Shown: piece after piece, positions 17,287 through 26,345 of the stretch
How positions within the stretch are numbered: position 1 is the first letter of the stretch
Layout: each line of letters opens with the position of its first letter
DNA from: an uncultured Saprospiraceae bacterium
GTDB taxonomy: Bacteria > Bacteroidota > Bacteroidia > Chitinophagales > Saprospiraceae
Direction of reading: 5' to 3'
Assembly (NCBI GenBank): GCA_937944095.1
Contig: CALEAC010000103.1
Location: 1-38,223, forward strand
DNA length: 38,223 bases
The notes under the pieces: generated by a model
What the model was told of the DNA's origin: nothing
Seen by the model: only the letters and a program-made list of their open reading frames with translations
The model's database searches: none
Position numbers and translations under genes: made by a program

Positions 17287-17979
17287 ATGATAGATTCGAT
17301 ATTAACTTTAAATAAAATTGGGAAATCCTATGTCAGTGGCGACCGTAATCTAGAGGTGCTCAAGGATATCTCATATGACATACCTCGTGGACAATCTGTA
17401 TCCATCGTTGGGCCTTCAGGCAGCGGCAAGACGACCTTACTTGGATTGTGTGCAGGACTAGATCGCCCATCGACAGGCGAGATAAGACTCTGTGACGCAG
17501 ATATCGGGCCGATGTCAGAAAATGCTAAGGCAGAGCTTAGAAATAAGTATGTGGGGTTTGTCTTTCAGAATTTCCAATTGATACCGAGTCTCACTGCCTT
17601 AGAAAATGTGATGATACCCCTGGAGTTACTTGGAGATAAAGCTGCTTCTACTATATCCAAAGAATTGTTAGATCGAGTTGGACTGGCTGACCGAATGGAT
17701 CATTATCCGACGCAGTTATCTGGTGGAGAACAACAACGGGTCTCTATCGCGCGTGCTTTTTCTAATCGACCTCAGATCTTATTTGCTGATGAGCCGACGG
17801 GTAATCTGGACGAAGATACAGGAGAGAAGATAGAGCGATTACTATTTGATTTGAATAGGGAATTGCAGACGACCTTGGTCATCGTGACACATGATCTGGA
17901 ATTAGCTGCCAAGACAGATCGGATGATCCGGCTGAAGGGTGGACGGATACAACTAGACGAGCTTAATCAGAATGGATAG
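17287..17979 (+). CDS. ybbA: ABC transporter ATP-binding protein, YbbA/LolD type
   Basis: ATPase subunit of a MacB/LolD-type ABC system, 230 residues, cytoplasmic face of the inner membrane. Motifs are all present: Walker A GPSGSGKTT (42-50), Q-loop FVFQNFQLIP (91-100), signature LSGGEQQ (144-150), Walker B ILFADE (164-169) and the D-loop GNLD, with the H-loop VTHD. The fitting permease overlaps its end by eight bases, so the two form one unit. The family handles membrane-extracted substrates such as lipoproteins or lipids rather than import; the actual substrate of YbbAP systems is unclear. The gene lies divergent from the esterase, 54 bases from its preferred start. Confidence 0.92.
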   Translation: MIDSILTLNKIGKSYVSGDRNLEVLKDISYDIPRGQSVSIVGPSGSGKTTLLGLCAGLDRPSTGEIRLCDADIGPMSENAKAELRNKYVGFVFQNFQLIPSLTALENVMIPLELLGDKAASTISKELLDRVGLADRMDHYPTQLSGGEQQRVSIARAFSNRPQILFADEPTGNLDEDTGEKIERLLFDLNRELQTTLVIVTHDLELAAKTDRMIRLKGGRIQLDELNQNG

Positions 17980-20506
17980 ACTCGGATACCTCCTAAGACT
18001 CGCCAGACAAGATAGTCGACGCCATCGAGGCAAGCTTTTCATGTTTATGTCCTCTATCACGCTGGGCATCATGGCACTGGTCGCTATTAATTCATTTAAT
18101 TATAATCTGGTCAAAGACATCGATGAACAGACGAAGACCATACTCGGTGCCGATATACAAGTCGAAGGCAAAAAACCACTGACTCCACTACTGACTGAGA
18201 TCATGGACTCTTTGCCTGCAGAACAAGCACTACAGGTGGAATTCTTCTCTATGGCTTTTATGCCAAAAAAAGATGCCACTCAGTTTTCTAAAATAAGAGC
18301 TGTAGAGGGGGACTTCCCTTTCTATGGCGAACTGGTCACACAGCCTAAAGGCGCAAAAGACACCTACCAAGCAGCGAATACACTACTGGTGGATGATGCG
18401 ATGATGTTCGAATATGAACTGGAAGTCGGAGACTCGATGAAACTGGGCGAGCTAACCTTGCCTATAGGCGGCCGTCTGATGAATAGTGTCGGATCTATTT
18501 CTCTCGGTGCCAGTTTTGCACCAACAGTCTATATAGATAAGTCCCTACTCGAAAAGACAGGCTTGGTCCAGACGGGGAGTATCGTCGAGTATAAATATTT
18601 CTATAAGACGCCTGAGGATTTTGACCGTGAGGCTTGGGATAATAGTGCTGCGAGGATGCAACATTTTCATGCAGAAGACTTTAGAGTCACAACCATAGAG
18701 GATCAGAAACGCAACTTAGGTCAGGCCTTCTCATTTCTTAATAGCTTTCTTAATCTGGTTGCATTGGTGGCCCTCTTATTAGGCTGTATAGGTGTAGCGA
18801 GTAGTGTGTTTATTTATATAAGAAGTAAAATGTCTGCTATCGCGATGCTCCGCTGCATTGGGATGACTGGCAGGCAAGCCTTTCTAGTTTATTTCATTCA
18901 GATTTTTGTGTTGGGATTTATTGGGGTGGTCATAGGGACTATACTGGGTAGTGGCATTCAGATGGTTTTGCCTTTATTGTTAAAAGACATGTTGCCCTAC
19001 GAAGTAGATCTAAGTATCTCCTGGAATGCGATTTTCCAAGGTCTAGGTATTGGTAGTTTAGTGACCTGCTTGTTTGCCCTAGTGCCGCTGTTGTCAGTGA
19101 GAAAAGTGAGCCCACTTAAGACGCTTCGAGCAGGTTATGAGGATGAGGCGTCTCCTAGAGATCCGCTTAAGATTCTAGTATACGTGGCCATCGTATTGTC
19201 GTTATTTATTTTCTTGCGAACACTTACTGGAGAATGGCGATCGGCTGGCATTTTTACGGCGGGCTTATTAGTGGCTTTTATGGTTCTATATGGCTTTGCA
19301 GGTTTGAGCATCTTAATTAAGAAATTTTTGCCTAGGAATTGGGGCTTTGTTTGGCGTCACGGCTTAGCTAATTTATATCGGCCTAATAATCAGACGAATA
19401 CACTTATCGTGTCCATCGGACTGGGCACAGCGATTCTGACCTTACTCTATATTGTACAGGGGTTGATCCTCAGTAATGTCAATTCCATGGATGCTGGTAA
19501 TCAGCCTAATATGATCTTGTATGGAATAGAAACACATCAGAAAGACAAGATTGCGATGATGACAGAAAAGGCCACCTTACCTGTCATACAGCAAGTCCCT
19601 ATCGTCACGATGCGCTTAGAAAGTTGGAAAGGGAGGTCTAAAAAAGATTGGTTACAAGATACCACGAGCAGAGTAGAGAGATGGGTTGTCCATCGTGAGG
19701 CCAGAGTCACTTATCGAGATTCTCTAGAGTTCGATGAGACCTTAGTAGAGGGGACATATACTGGCAAAATCAACCCAGGAGATACGGTCTTTATCTCTTT
19801 AGATAGAGGCTGGGCAGCGTCTCTGGATGTCGGGATGGGTGATGAGTTAGTATGGAATGTACAGGGGACACTTATCCCAACTTATGTGGGGAGTCTAAGA
19901 GATATAGAATTCAGATCTATGAGAACGAGGTTCTTTATTCTATTTCCAGAAGGCGTGTTAGAGGAGGCACCACAATTCCATGTGCTGGTGACGAAGTCTC
20001 CAAGTAAAGAAGTGATGGCTGACTATCGGAGAGACGTCGTCAAAGCCTTCCCTAATGTCTCCGTTGTGGACTTAGGCTCCATATTGACAACGCTCAATGA
20101 TATAATCAGCAAGATTTCTTATGTCATTAAATTCATGGCTGGTTTCAGCATTCTGACTGGGCTAATAGTCCTGATCAGCTCCTTGTTACTCAGTAAATTC
20201 CAACGGGTCAAGGAGAGTGTACTGCTTAGAACGATTGGTGCTAAGCGTAGTCATATACTTAAAATCAATGCAACTGAATATGCCTTGCTGGGCAGTCTAG
20301 CCGCAGCTACAGGTATTCTAATAGCTATAATTGGTAGTTATTTTATTGCGACCCAGCAATTAGATCTCGAATTCTCCTTGTCATGGTGGCCCATAGTTGG
20401 CATCTTTTTCTTGATCGTTAGTCTGACTGTTTTTATCGGCTTATTCAATACCCGTGATATACTCAATCGGTCACCCTTAGAAGTCCTAAGGTCTGAATCT
20501 GCTTAG
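17972..20506 (+). CDS. ybbP: ABC transporter permease, YbbP-like (FtsX/MacB superfamily)
   Basis: Large inner-membrane permease partner of YbbA, 844 residues, close to the roughly 800 of E. coli YbbP. The order is: an N-terminal helix (about 22-42, MSSITLGIMALVAINSF), a periplasmic domain (about 50-245), an FtsX core of three helices (about 255-395, LVALVALLLGCIGVASSVFIY and relatives), two more central helices (about 405-450), a helix near 485 (IVSIGLGTAILTLLYIVQGL), a second periplasmic domain (about 510-700), and a C-terminal FtsX core (about 715-840, KFMAGFSILTGLIVLISSLLL). It starts eight bases inside ybbA. Its TAG stop shares bases with the stop of the opposing plug gene (TTAG at 20503-20506). 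Confidence 0.88.
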   Translation: MDRLGYLLRLARQDSRRHRGKLFMFMSSITLGIMALVAINSFNYNLVKDIDEQTKTILGADIQVEGKKPLTPLLTEIMDSLPAEQALQVEFFSMAFMPKKDATQFSKIRAVEGDFPFYGELVTQPKGAKDTYQAANTLLVDDAMMFEYELEVGDSMKLGELTLPIGGRLMNSVGSISLGASFAPTVYIDKSLLEKTGLVQTGSIVEYKYFYKTPEDFDREAWDNSAARMQHFHAEDFRVTTIEDQKRNLGQAFSFLNSFLNLVALVALLLGCIGVASSVFIYIRSKMSAIAMLRCIGMTGRQAFLVYFIQIFVLGFIGVVIGTILGSGIQMVLPLLLKDMLPYEVDLSISWNAIFQGLGIGSLVTCLFALVPLLSVRKVSPLKTLRAGYEDEASPRDPLKILVYVAIVLSLFIFLRTLTGEWRSAGIFTAGLLVAFMVLYGFAGLSILIKKFLPRNWGFVWRHGLANLYRPNNQTNTLIVSIGLGTAILTLLYIVQGLILSNVNSMDAGNQPNMILYGIETHQKDKIAMMTEKATLPVIQQVPIVTMRLESWKGRSKKDWLQDTTSRVERWVVHREARVTYRDSLEFDETLVEGTYTGKINPGDTVFISLDRGWAASLDVGMGDELVWNVQGTLIPTYVGSLRDIEFRSMRTRFFILFPEGVLEEAPQFHVLVTKSPSKEVMADYRRDVVKAFPNVSVVDLGSILTTLNDIISKISYVIKFMAGFSILTGLIVLISSLLLSKFQRVKESVLLRTIGAKRSHILKINATEYALLGSLAAATGILIAIIGSYFIATQQLDLEFSLSWWPIVGIFFLIVSLTVFIGLFNTRDILNRSPLEVLRSESA

Positions 20507-21768
20507 TATCGAGGAGCAGAATTAACGGTAAAGACATCGAGGATACGATCGTATTCAGCACCGAAGCCTCTATAGTAAGCGATGATAAGATAATCATTCT
20601 CTGTCTCGAACCAGCTACCCTCCATCGCATCGATGTCTAGATAGCCTTCTTCGCTTTGCTTGGCATACATGTAATTATAGTAGCCTTGCTTAAGCTCTAC
20701 GGTTTTGTGGTAGAGGCGGCGACGGTAGTCATATTCCATCCGGAAGCGTTCGTGTGCCTTCCAATCATTGAAAGCACCCACGAGATAGATGTCTTCTAAT
20801 TGTGGCTCATTGACTTGTAGAGTAAAAATCACATTGACATATTCACTACTCACATCGCCATCAGCATATTCTTCGTTATCGATAATGAAGCCACCATTGG
20901 CATCGAAGTCACTCTCGAATTGTGTCTTAATCCTTTTGACACTGAGATCTAATAAGACATTGGTCTCTTCGTCGGTCTGTTCTATGCTATGCACAAACTG
21001 CTTAGTATATTTCAGTGCCCTAGTGTCAAAGTTTCTGAATTCCTTTAGCGCTGGAAAATTAAGCTTGTCGAAATCATTGAAAAATAATTGTCCGCCTCGT
21101 TCGTAGTTGGCTTGGATGTAATGCAAGCCAGTATTCCAGTTGCCATTTTGTAATATGCTCACATAGACCTCATCTCTCGGATTGTTCATTCTGGTTGCAC
21201 TATAGTCGATCAGCAAATCCAACTCCTGATGGGTATCCATCTTTCGGACATTAGCCGGTTTGGAAACTGCAGCTCGGATGCTCACACCATTTTCAGTCAC
21301 AATAAAGCGCTTCGTGATTACAGGAATATTGAGGTCTTCATCGTAGATTAGGAGTAAGAAGTTGCCAGATATGATCCATTCTATATCATCATTGGGGATA
21401 ACCAATTCGTAATGTGTGTATTCTGAATAGGCATTAGTAGAGTATCCGAATTCATCTATTTCTTCATTATTGAATCCCGATATGTATTCTAATTCATCCA
21501 GTTCACTAGGTACCCAATCCATATCACAGTGAATAAGTCGATAGAGATAGTTCTTGTAACCACCTTCTAGATCATCGAATTCTAATTTTAGCTTCCCCAT
21601 ACTGCCTAGGTCGATGACTGGTAAGGAGAGACTGACTTCCTTATGGCTAAATTCTATCGATCTAATATATTCCTCGTAGACTCTATCATCATAAGAGAAT
21701 TCCAGGTCTTGTGACATGGCAGCAGAGTAAATAGAGAAAATAATAAGGATTGTCCAGAGATAATTCAT
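20503..21768 (-). CDS. Type IX secretion system plug-family protein (DUF5103)
   Basis: Matches by sequence style the DUF5103 family now named T9SS plug proteins, which close the channel of the outer-membrane translocon between export events. It has 421 residues with a signal peptide (MNYLWTILIIFSIYSAAMSQ). Family hallmarks include the N-terminal beta domain (SIEFSHKEVSLSLPVIDLGS, then LKLEFDDLEGGYKNYLYRLIHCD, DWVPSELDELEYISGFN) and the C-terminal immunoglobulin-like part (NEPQLEDIYLVGAFNDWKAHERFRMEYD). It probably acts in the periplasm or at the outer membrane. It is the only secretion component visible in the window, though four predicted T9SS cargo proteins surround it. It converges on ybbP with overlapping stops and is separated by 103 bases from the elaA gene's stop. 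Confidence 0.82.
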   Translation of the reverse strand: MNYLWTILIIFSIYSAAMSQDLEFSYDDRVYEEYIRSIEFSHKEVSLSLPVIDLGSMGKLKLEFDDLEGGYKNYLYRLIHCDMDWVPSELDELEYISGFNNEEIDEFGYSTNAYSEYTHYELVIPNDDIEWIISGNFLLLIYDEDLNIPVITKRFIVTENGVSIRAAVSKPANVRKMDTHQELDLLIDYSATRMNNPRDEVYVSILQNGNWNTGLHYIQANYERGGQLFFNDFDKLNFPALKEFRNFDTRALKYTKQFVHSIEQTDEETNVLLDLSVKRIKTQFESDFDANGGFIIDNEEYADGDVSSEYVNVIFTLQVNEPQLEDIYLVGAFNDWKAHERFRMEYDYRRRLYHKTVELKQGYYNYMYAKQSEEGYLDIDAMEGSWFETENDYLIIAYYRGFGAEYDRILDVFTVNSAPRY

Positions 21769-21871
21769 AGCAAAATGATAACGGAACTAGAGTAGTCGAA
21801 GATTCATTTGAGCCTCAAATTAACATTTTGATATTAGAATCATGTCTAGTTCTGTTAGCTAAGCCTTCTGG

Positions 21872-22324
21872 TTAGCTTGTTACCATCGCGATATGTGGGA
21901 TATTATCTTCTAGGTATTCTTCTCCGACTGGAAGAAAACCTAAGGCCTGGTAGAATCCTTGAGCATAAGTCTGTGCTGAGATTTTGATTTGAGCACGAGG
22001 ATATTCCGTATGTGTATATTCTATGGCCTTTGCCATCAGAATCTTCCCTATGCCTGTGCCTCTCACCTTGGCGGAGGTTACAACTCTTCCTATAGAACTA
22101 TGTTGCTCGTAACTGACACCAGGTGCTAACACTCGAGCATAAGCATGTAAGGTGCGGTCTCGGTCCCAGCCTAACAGATGCAGTCCAGCCTGGTCCTTAT
22201 CATCAGCATCTAGATATGGGCAATCTTGTTCGACGACAAAAACTTCTTGCCTCAGTTTCATTATAGAATAGAGCTCATCGAGTCCTAAGTCTCGGAATGT
22301 TTTGACTTTATAGGTTAGTTTCAT
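21872..22324 (-). CDS. elaA: ElaA-like GNAT acetyltransferase
   Basis: Acetyltransferase of the GNAT fold, ElaA group, 150 residues as usual, cytoplasmic. The ElaA start pattern (LYSIMKLRQEVFVVEQDCPYLDADD) is followed by the DLHLLGW-type segment (AGLHLLGWDRDRTLHAYARVL), the acetyl-CoA loop (IGRVVTSAKVRGTGIGKILM, with RGTGIG) and the C-terminal YQALGFLPVGEEYLEDNIPH. The acceptor is not known for this family. It starts four bases after the phosphoesterase gene ends, forming the last gene of a three-gene minus-strand operon with the lamin-tail and phosphoesterase genes. Confidence 0.88.
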   Translation of the reverse strand: MKLTYKVKTFRDLGLDELYSIMKLRQEVFVVEQDCPYLDADDKDQAGLHLLGWDRDRTLHAYARVLAPGVSYEQHSSIGRVVTSAKVRGTGIGKILMAKAIEYTHTEYPRAQIKISAQTYAQGFYQALGFLPVGEEYLEDNIPHIAMVTS

Positions 22325-22328
22325 GTAG

Positions 22329-23306
22329 TTAGTTCGGTTTGGTTTCGTCCTCGAATCCGATGGTCCTCAGGATGGCAGGATTAGACACAGATGTCTTGGT
22401 TTGGAAAGTGCCAGCGATGCCTAGATGATTCTGCTTGCTATCTTTAATTTCATCGAACTTGATGCATTCTATCGTGCTGGAATAGAAGATGTGATCATAG
22501 GGCGCCTTAGCTGTCGGAGATATATTTCGCCTAGAATTATTCATTTTGGTCTTATCACGGAAATCTTTGATTTCTGAGGTCCAGTACACCTGATTGAAAT
22601 CACCAAGAGCAATAGTCGGGTTATTGAGCTCCATGATGTATTTTTTCACCCGGTCTAGATGCTCCTTTGGGTGGAGCGTTTTAGATACCAGAGTTGGTGG
22701 CGTAATATATGAGGTGATTATATTAATTTTCTGGAGACCAGAATCGAGTTCTAGATGGAGATTAGGCACTTCATTGTAATAGAAGGTCTTAGCCTGTTTT
22801 ATTTGTTCTTTAGAGTAGATAGCCATGCCGAAGAGATCTATCCTGACCATTTTTTGGATATAGGGGAAGTCATATTTGAGTTCCTTAGAGATATAAGCAT
22901 CCCAATCGGGCGTATACTCTTGGAAGGAGATAATCTCACAACCTGTGCCTAGGATTAGGGTCTTAAACTCAGGATCATATGGCTGGAACGAAGAAAGATT
23001 GAAATGGGCCAACTTGACCTTAGGTAGATTGTTATCGTGTGGTAAGATCATGTTACTGTTCGAAGCTGTCTTAAGATAGAAAGCTAAGAATCCAGCCGCG
23101 CACATACCGACGAACATTAACTGCGTCTGATTAAATATCAAGAAAATCAGACTTAGAATGAGTAAGCCAAACATCAACTGTACCGCAAACTCTGAGGTCT
23201 TCTTGAAAAACTCAATCTCAGGAGGATACATTATCAGCATGACGGCCAGCAGTATAAAGACTGCGACGATGCCTTGAATGAATCTATGACTGAGTATTGG
23301 TTTCAA
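22329..23306 (-). CDS. Membrane-anchored endonuclease/exonuclease/phosphatase-family protein
   Basis: Three hydrophobic segments lie at about 11-26, 42-58 and 65-80 (FIQGIVAVFILLAVMLIMY, AVQLMFGLLILSLIFLIF and LMFVGMCAAGFLAFYL), followed by an EEP domain of the DNase I/exonuclease III/inositol-phosphatase fold facing away from the membrane (about 95-315). The EEP motifs are VKLAHFNLSSF, the catalytic glutamate in ISFQEYTPDW, the aspartate pair LGDFNQVYW, YDHIFYS and the terminal histidine in NHLGIAGTF. The substrate could be DNA, a phospholipid or a phosphate ester. Length 325, matching the membrane-bound EEP group of Bacteroidota. It overlaps neither neighbour but is 4 and 13 bases from them, in one operon. 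Confidence 0.82.
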   Translation of the reverse strand: MKPILSHRFIQGIVAVFILLAVMLIMYPPEIEFFKKTSEFAVQLMFGLLILSLIFLIFNQTQLMFVGMCAAGFLAFYLKTASNSNMILPHDNNLPKVKLAHFNLSSFQPYDPEFKTLILGTGCEIISFQEYTPDWDAYISKELKYDFPYIQKMVRIDLFGMAIYSKEQIKQAKTFYYNEVPNLHLELDSGLQKINIITSYITPPTLVSKTLHPKEHLDRVKKYIMELNNPTIALGDFNQVYWTSEIKDFRDKTKMNNSRRNISPTAKAPYDHIFYSSTIECIKFDEIKDSKQNHLGIAGTFQTKTSVSNPAILRTIGFEDETKPN

Positions 23307-23319
23307 ACTATATCTCTTC

Positions 23320-25101
23320 TTAATCTAAAGGCAAAGCTAATACACCGACCTCTTTACCTGAAATCACACGGCCGTTAGTATGAAAAAAGTCGTAATATAT
23401 GATATACATTCCGACTGTAGCCAGACTGCCATCATCTAAGGTGCCATCCCATAACAGAAAGCCCTCTGTGGCTAGGATATCATTATAGCTCAATTGGCGT
23501 TTTAGTCTCCCTTTATCATCATAGATAGTCACATTGGCGACATAGCCAGGCTCCTCCAAGCTATAATCTAGCTTCATAAAGTCTCGATAGCCATCTGCGT
23601 TAGGGGAGAAAGTCTTATACGCCAGCCCAATATTGCCTGAAGCCTGTTGGGTGCTTCGCTGAGAATTCTCGTAGCCAGGCGTCCCAAAATTGGTATTGCT
23701 GGCAGCTGAATACCAATTGTTCTTGTCATTAGTATCCGAAACCAGAGATAATCGTTCTAGACTGACGCCTTCCTTCTGACTAGAAGTAAGTAAGCCCCCA
23801 TGCAGCTCATCCGAATAGTCAAATGAATCTATAGTCATGAACGCACCGTTCTTTTGTCTAAGAATCCTAACATTCCCAGCTCCATTTACATAATTGGGCA
23901 TTGCTTGTTCTAGAATTAGAGCACTAGGAATTGGCTCATATATAGAGCTAATTTCTGCTGAGTCTGGTGTAACGGCAACAATACGTCCTGGGTCCAAGAT
24001 GGTCCCAGCATTAACTTGGACTTCGGTTACATTGGCATTGGCTCTATCGAGGAAGATGCTGTCGAGGGAGAGGTATTTACTTGAATTATTAATCAGTTCT
24101 AAATAGTCTGACTCTCGACCAGGAATCGGATCATACATCAGCTCATTAATCAATAATTCATTCGGTTCTGGGTGTTCTATAAGACGAAGTAGAATGCTAG
24201 TGTCCCTCATGACGTTTCCTTCCTTGTCTTGGAGGCCAGCTATCCCTAATAGGAGCTCATTGCCACTTGGGAAGTCAGAGGTCAGCTGTATACAGATAGA
24301 AGTAGGCGTAACGAGGTTGATTTCTCCGATGCCAACCGGGCCTAGGTCAAAAGAGGCTGAAGAAATCGCTTCAGTTATAGCTTCACTGAGTTCTACTAAG
24401 ACCTTATCAGCCGATATGAGCGAGCTTGCAATGACCGTAGGCCCAATTGTATCTGGAAGCAGTGGTCCAGCGATAAGGTCATCGTAGAAGAATTTATCTC
24501 TACGTGTCGAGGAATAGTTACACGCTATACCGAAATGAGTCAGTGGTGTTAGGTCCGTTTCATAATAAACCCTGAAGCTCTCGGTAGCTGGTTGATCTGG
24601 CAGCGCTGTGCTAAGTGTCCATAAGTCTTCTGCACTGAGTGTGATGAGTAGATCTAACCGAAATGGCCCGCCAATTTCTCCCATCGATCCTTCTGCAATC
24701 AATATTTCAGCACCATCCTTGGCATGGAAAAGTTGGATAGCGTCTAGATTTCCTGAGCTGCCCATATTCAGAAAAAACCCTCTAGATGGTTGAGGTTCAG
24801 GACTATCCATAGCCAGCCAGACTCGAGTATAATTAGATGTAGATGGAGAGAAAGCGAGTTCTATGTTCATAGACCAACTCATACTATCAAGCATAGCTAG
24901 CGTGGTATAGATCATAGAAAAGCCTGCTTCTTCGGCATTCAGCTGCAATCTCTCATCTCCATTGACCACAAAATCAGATCTGTCTCCTGACCAGGCACTT
25001 AGGTCAGAATTACTAAAATCATATGACCACTGAGCTGTTAAAGTCTGTGAAAAAATGGTCAACAGGATAATTAGGTACAATCTATGCATGAAAAAAGCCA
25101 T
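23320..25101 (-). CDS. Secreted lamin-tail-domain protein with T9SS-type C-terminal region
   Basis: Exported protein of 593 residues. Signal peptide FMHRLYLIILLTIFSQTLTAQ; either ATG, 25101 or 25089 (MHRLYLI), could be the start and the shorter form fits better. The N-terminal beta-sandwich (about 25-215, WSYDFSNSDLSAWSGD to NYSSTRRDKFFYDDLIAGP) resembles carbohydrate-binding lectin-like modules. An Ig-like segment (about 220-310) and a lamin-tail domain (about 315-470, ELLINELMYDPIPGRESDYLELINNS) follow. The end reads like a type B T9SS/FlgD-like region: FSPNADGYRDFMKL, IYDDKGRLKRQL, LWDGTLDDGSLATVGMYIIYYDF. The function is unknown; adhesion or surface binding is likely. It is the first gene of a three-gene operon. 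Confidence 0.8.
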   Translation of the reverse strand: MAFFMHRLYLIILLTIFSQTLTAQWSYDFSNSDLSAWSGDRSDFVVNGDERLQLNAEEAGFSMIYTTLAMLDSMSWSMNIELAFSPSTSNYTRVWLAMDSPEPQPSRGFFLNMGSSGNLDAIQLFHAKDGAEILIAEGSMGEIGGPFRLDLLITLSAEDLWTLSTALPDQPATESFRVYYETDLTPLTHFGIACNYSSTRRDKFFYDDLIAGPLLPDTIGPTVIASSLISADKVLVELSEAITEAISSASFDLGPVGIGEINLVTPTSICIQLTSDFPSGNELLLGIAGLQDKEGNVMRDTSILLRLIEHPEPNELLINELMYDPIPGRESDYLELINNSSKYLSLDSIFLDRANANVTEVQVNAGTILDPGRIVAVTPDSAEISSIYEPIPSALILEQAMPNYVNGAGNVRILRQKNGAFMTIDSFDYSDELHGGLLTSSQKEGVSLERLSLVSDTNDKNNWYSAASNTNFGTPGYENSQRSTQQASGNIGLAYKTFSPNADGYRDFMKLDYSLEEPGYVANVTIYDDKGRLKRQLSYNDILATEGFLLWDGTLDDGSLATVGMYIIYYDFFHTNGRVISGKEVGVLALPLD

Positions 25102-25190
25102 TAGACCTGATCTTATTTTATATTTTGTAAAGTAAGTAAGTACATAAACCTGGATTGTACGTCTATATAGCGTATTGGTTTCAAACCTAG

Positions 25191-25198
25191 TAATTTTG
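25191..25198 (+). promoter_or_regulatory. Putative -7 promoter element of asd
   Basis: TAATTTTG matches TAnnTTTG exactly and lies 26 bases before the ATG of asd. TTG triplets upstream are at spacing 13 and 33, so no ideal -33 element is present. Confidence 0.42.
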
Positions 25199-25224
25199 AT
25201 TCCATGTTATAAATATAATGAGTA

Positions 25225-26247
25225 ATGAGATTAGCTGTAGTAGGGGCGACTGGCCTCGTAGGACATGAAATGATGGAAGTACTGCAAGAGCGCGGTACTC
25301 AGATAGATGAGTTTATCCCTGTTGCCTCCGAGAGATCAGTAGGTCAGGAGTTGGTATTCCGCGGCCAAACACATAAGGTTGTCTCTATAGAGACCGCGAT
25401 TTCTATGCAGCCTGACTACGCTTTGTTCTCTGCTGGTGGGAATGCGAGTAAGGTTTTCGCACCACAATTCGCTGAGGTCGGTACCGTCGTGATCGATAAT
25501 TCCTCTGCTTGGCGTATGGATCCAACAAAAAAACTTATTGTTCCTGAGGTCAATGCACAGCTGCTATCTCCAGCAGATAAGATCATTGCTAATCCTAATT
25601 GCAGTACGATACAACTGGTTGTGGCACTGAATCCCTTGCATCTAGCTTATGGCATCAAACGACTCGTGATATCTACCTACCAATCCTTTACGGGTACAGG
25701 AGTCAAAGCTGTCCAACAATACGAATCAGAAAAAAATGGCGCTGTAGCTGGGAGCTACGACAAAGCCTACCACCATCCCATCTATGAGAATTGCTTGCCA
25801 CACTGTGATATTTTCTTGGATAATGATTATACCAAGGAAGAAATGAAGCTCGTCCACGAAACGAGAAAGATAATGGAAGCACCACATATCGGTATTACAG
25901 CAACAGCTGTAAGAGTGCCTGTATATGGAGGACATTCGGAATGTGTAAATGTTGAATTTGAGAAAGAATTCGACCTCAATGAGCTGAGAACCTTATTAGC
26001 AAAATCAGAGGGTATCATAGTTCAGGATGATATAAGGAACAATATCTACCCTATGCCACGTTCAGTAAACAAGAAAGATGAAGTATTCATCGGTCGGATA
26101 CGACGAGATGAATCTATTGCCCACGGACTTAATCTATGGGTTGTTGCAGATAATCTAAGAAAAGGTGCTGCTACGAATGCTGTTCAGATACTAGAATATC
26201 TGACCAGCCAACAAAAAGAAAGTACACAAGTCAGCGCTCTGGCTTGA
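25225..26247 (+). CDS. asd: Aspartate-semialdehyde dehydrogenase
   Basis: Reduces aspartyl-4-phosphate to aspartate semialdehyde with NADPH, the branch point to lysine, diaminopimelate, methionine and threonine; cytoplasmic. The 340 residues match the bacterial family. NADP-binding motif GATGLVG (7-13), the catalytic cysteine C126 in NPNCST, the conserved QSFTGTG near 153-159 and the catalytic-base histidine H237 in VPVYGGHSEC are all present. The start follows a TAnnTTTG element by 26 bases. It is followed by the lysine-rich coiled-coil gene about 100 bases downstream; no other amino-acid genes flank it. Confidence 0.96.
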   Translation: MRLAVVGATGLVGHEMMEVLQERGTQIDEFIPVASERSVGQELVFRGQTHKVVSIETAISMQPDYALFSAGGNASKVFAPQFAEVGTVVIDNSSAWRMDPTKKLIVPEVNAQLLSPADKIIANPNCSTIQLVVALNPLHLAYGIKRLVISTYQSFTGTGVKAVQQYESEKNGAVAGSYDKAYHHPIYENCLPHCDIFLDNDYTKEEMKLVHETRKIMEAPHIGITATAVRVPVYGGHSECVNVEFEKEFDLNELRTLLAKSEGIIVQDDIRNNIYPMPRSVNKKDEVFIGRIRRDESIAHGLNLWVVADNLRKGAATNAVQILEYLTSQQKESTQVSALA

Positions 26248-26345
26248 ATAAAGAATTATACTGGTCTGGATGATTCAGGCTAAGAATTTGATTACAGTAA
26301 TACAAAATGACCTGTATAGCAGGTGCATGGAAAAAAAGAAATGAT

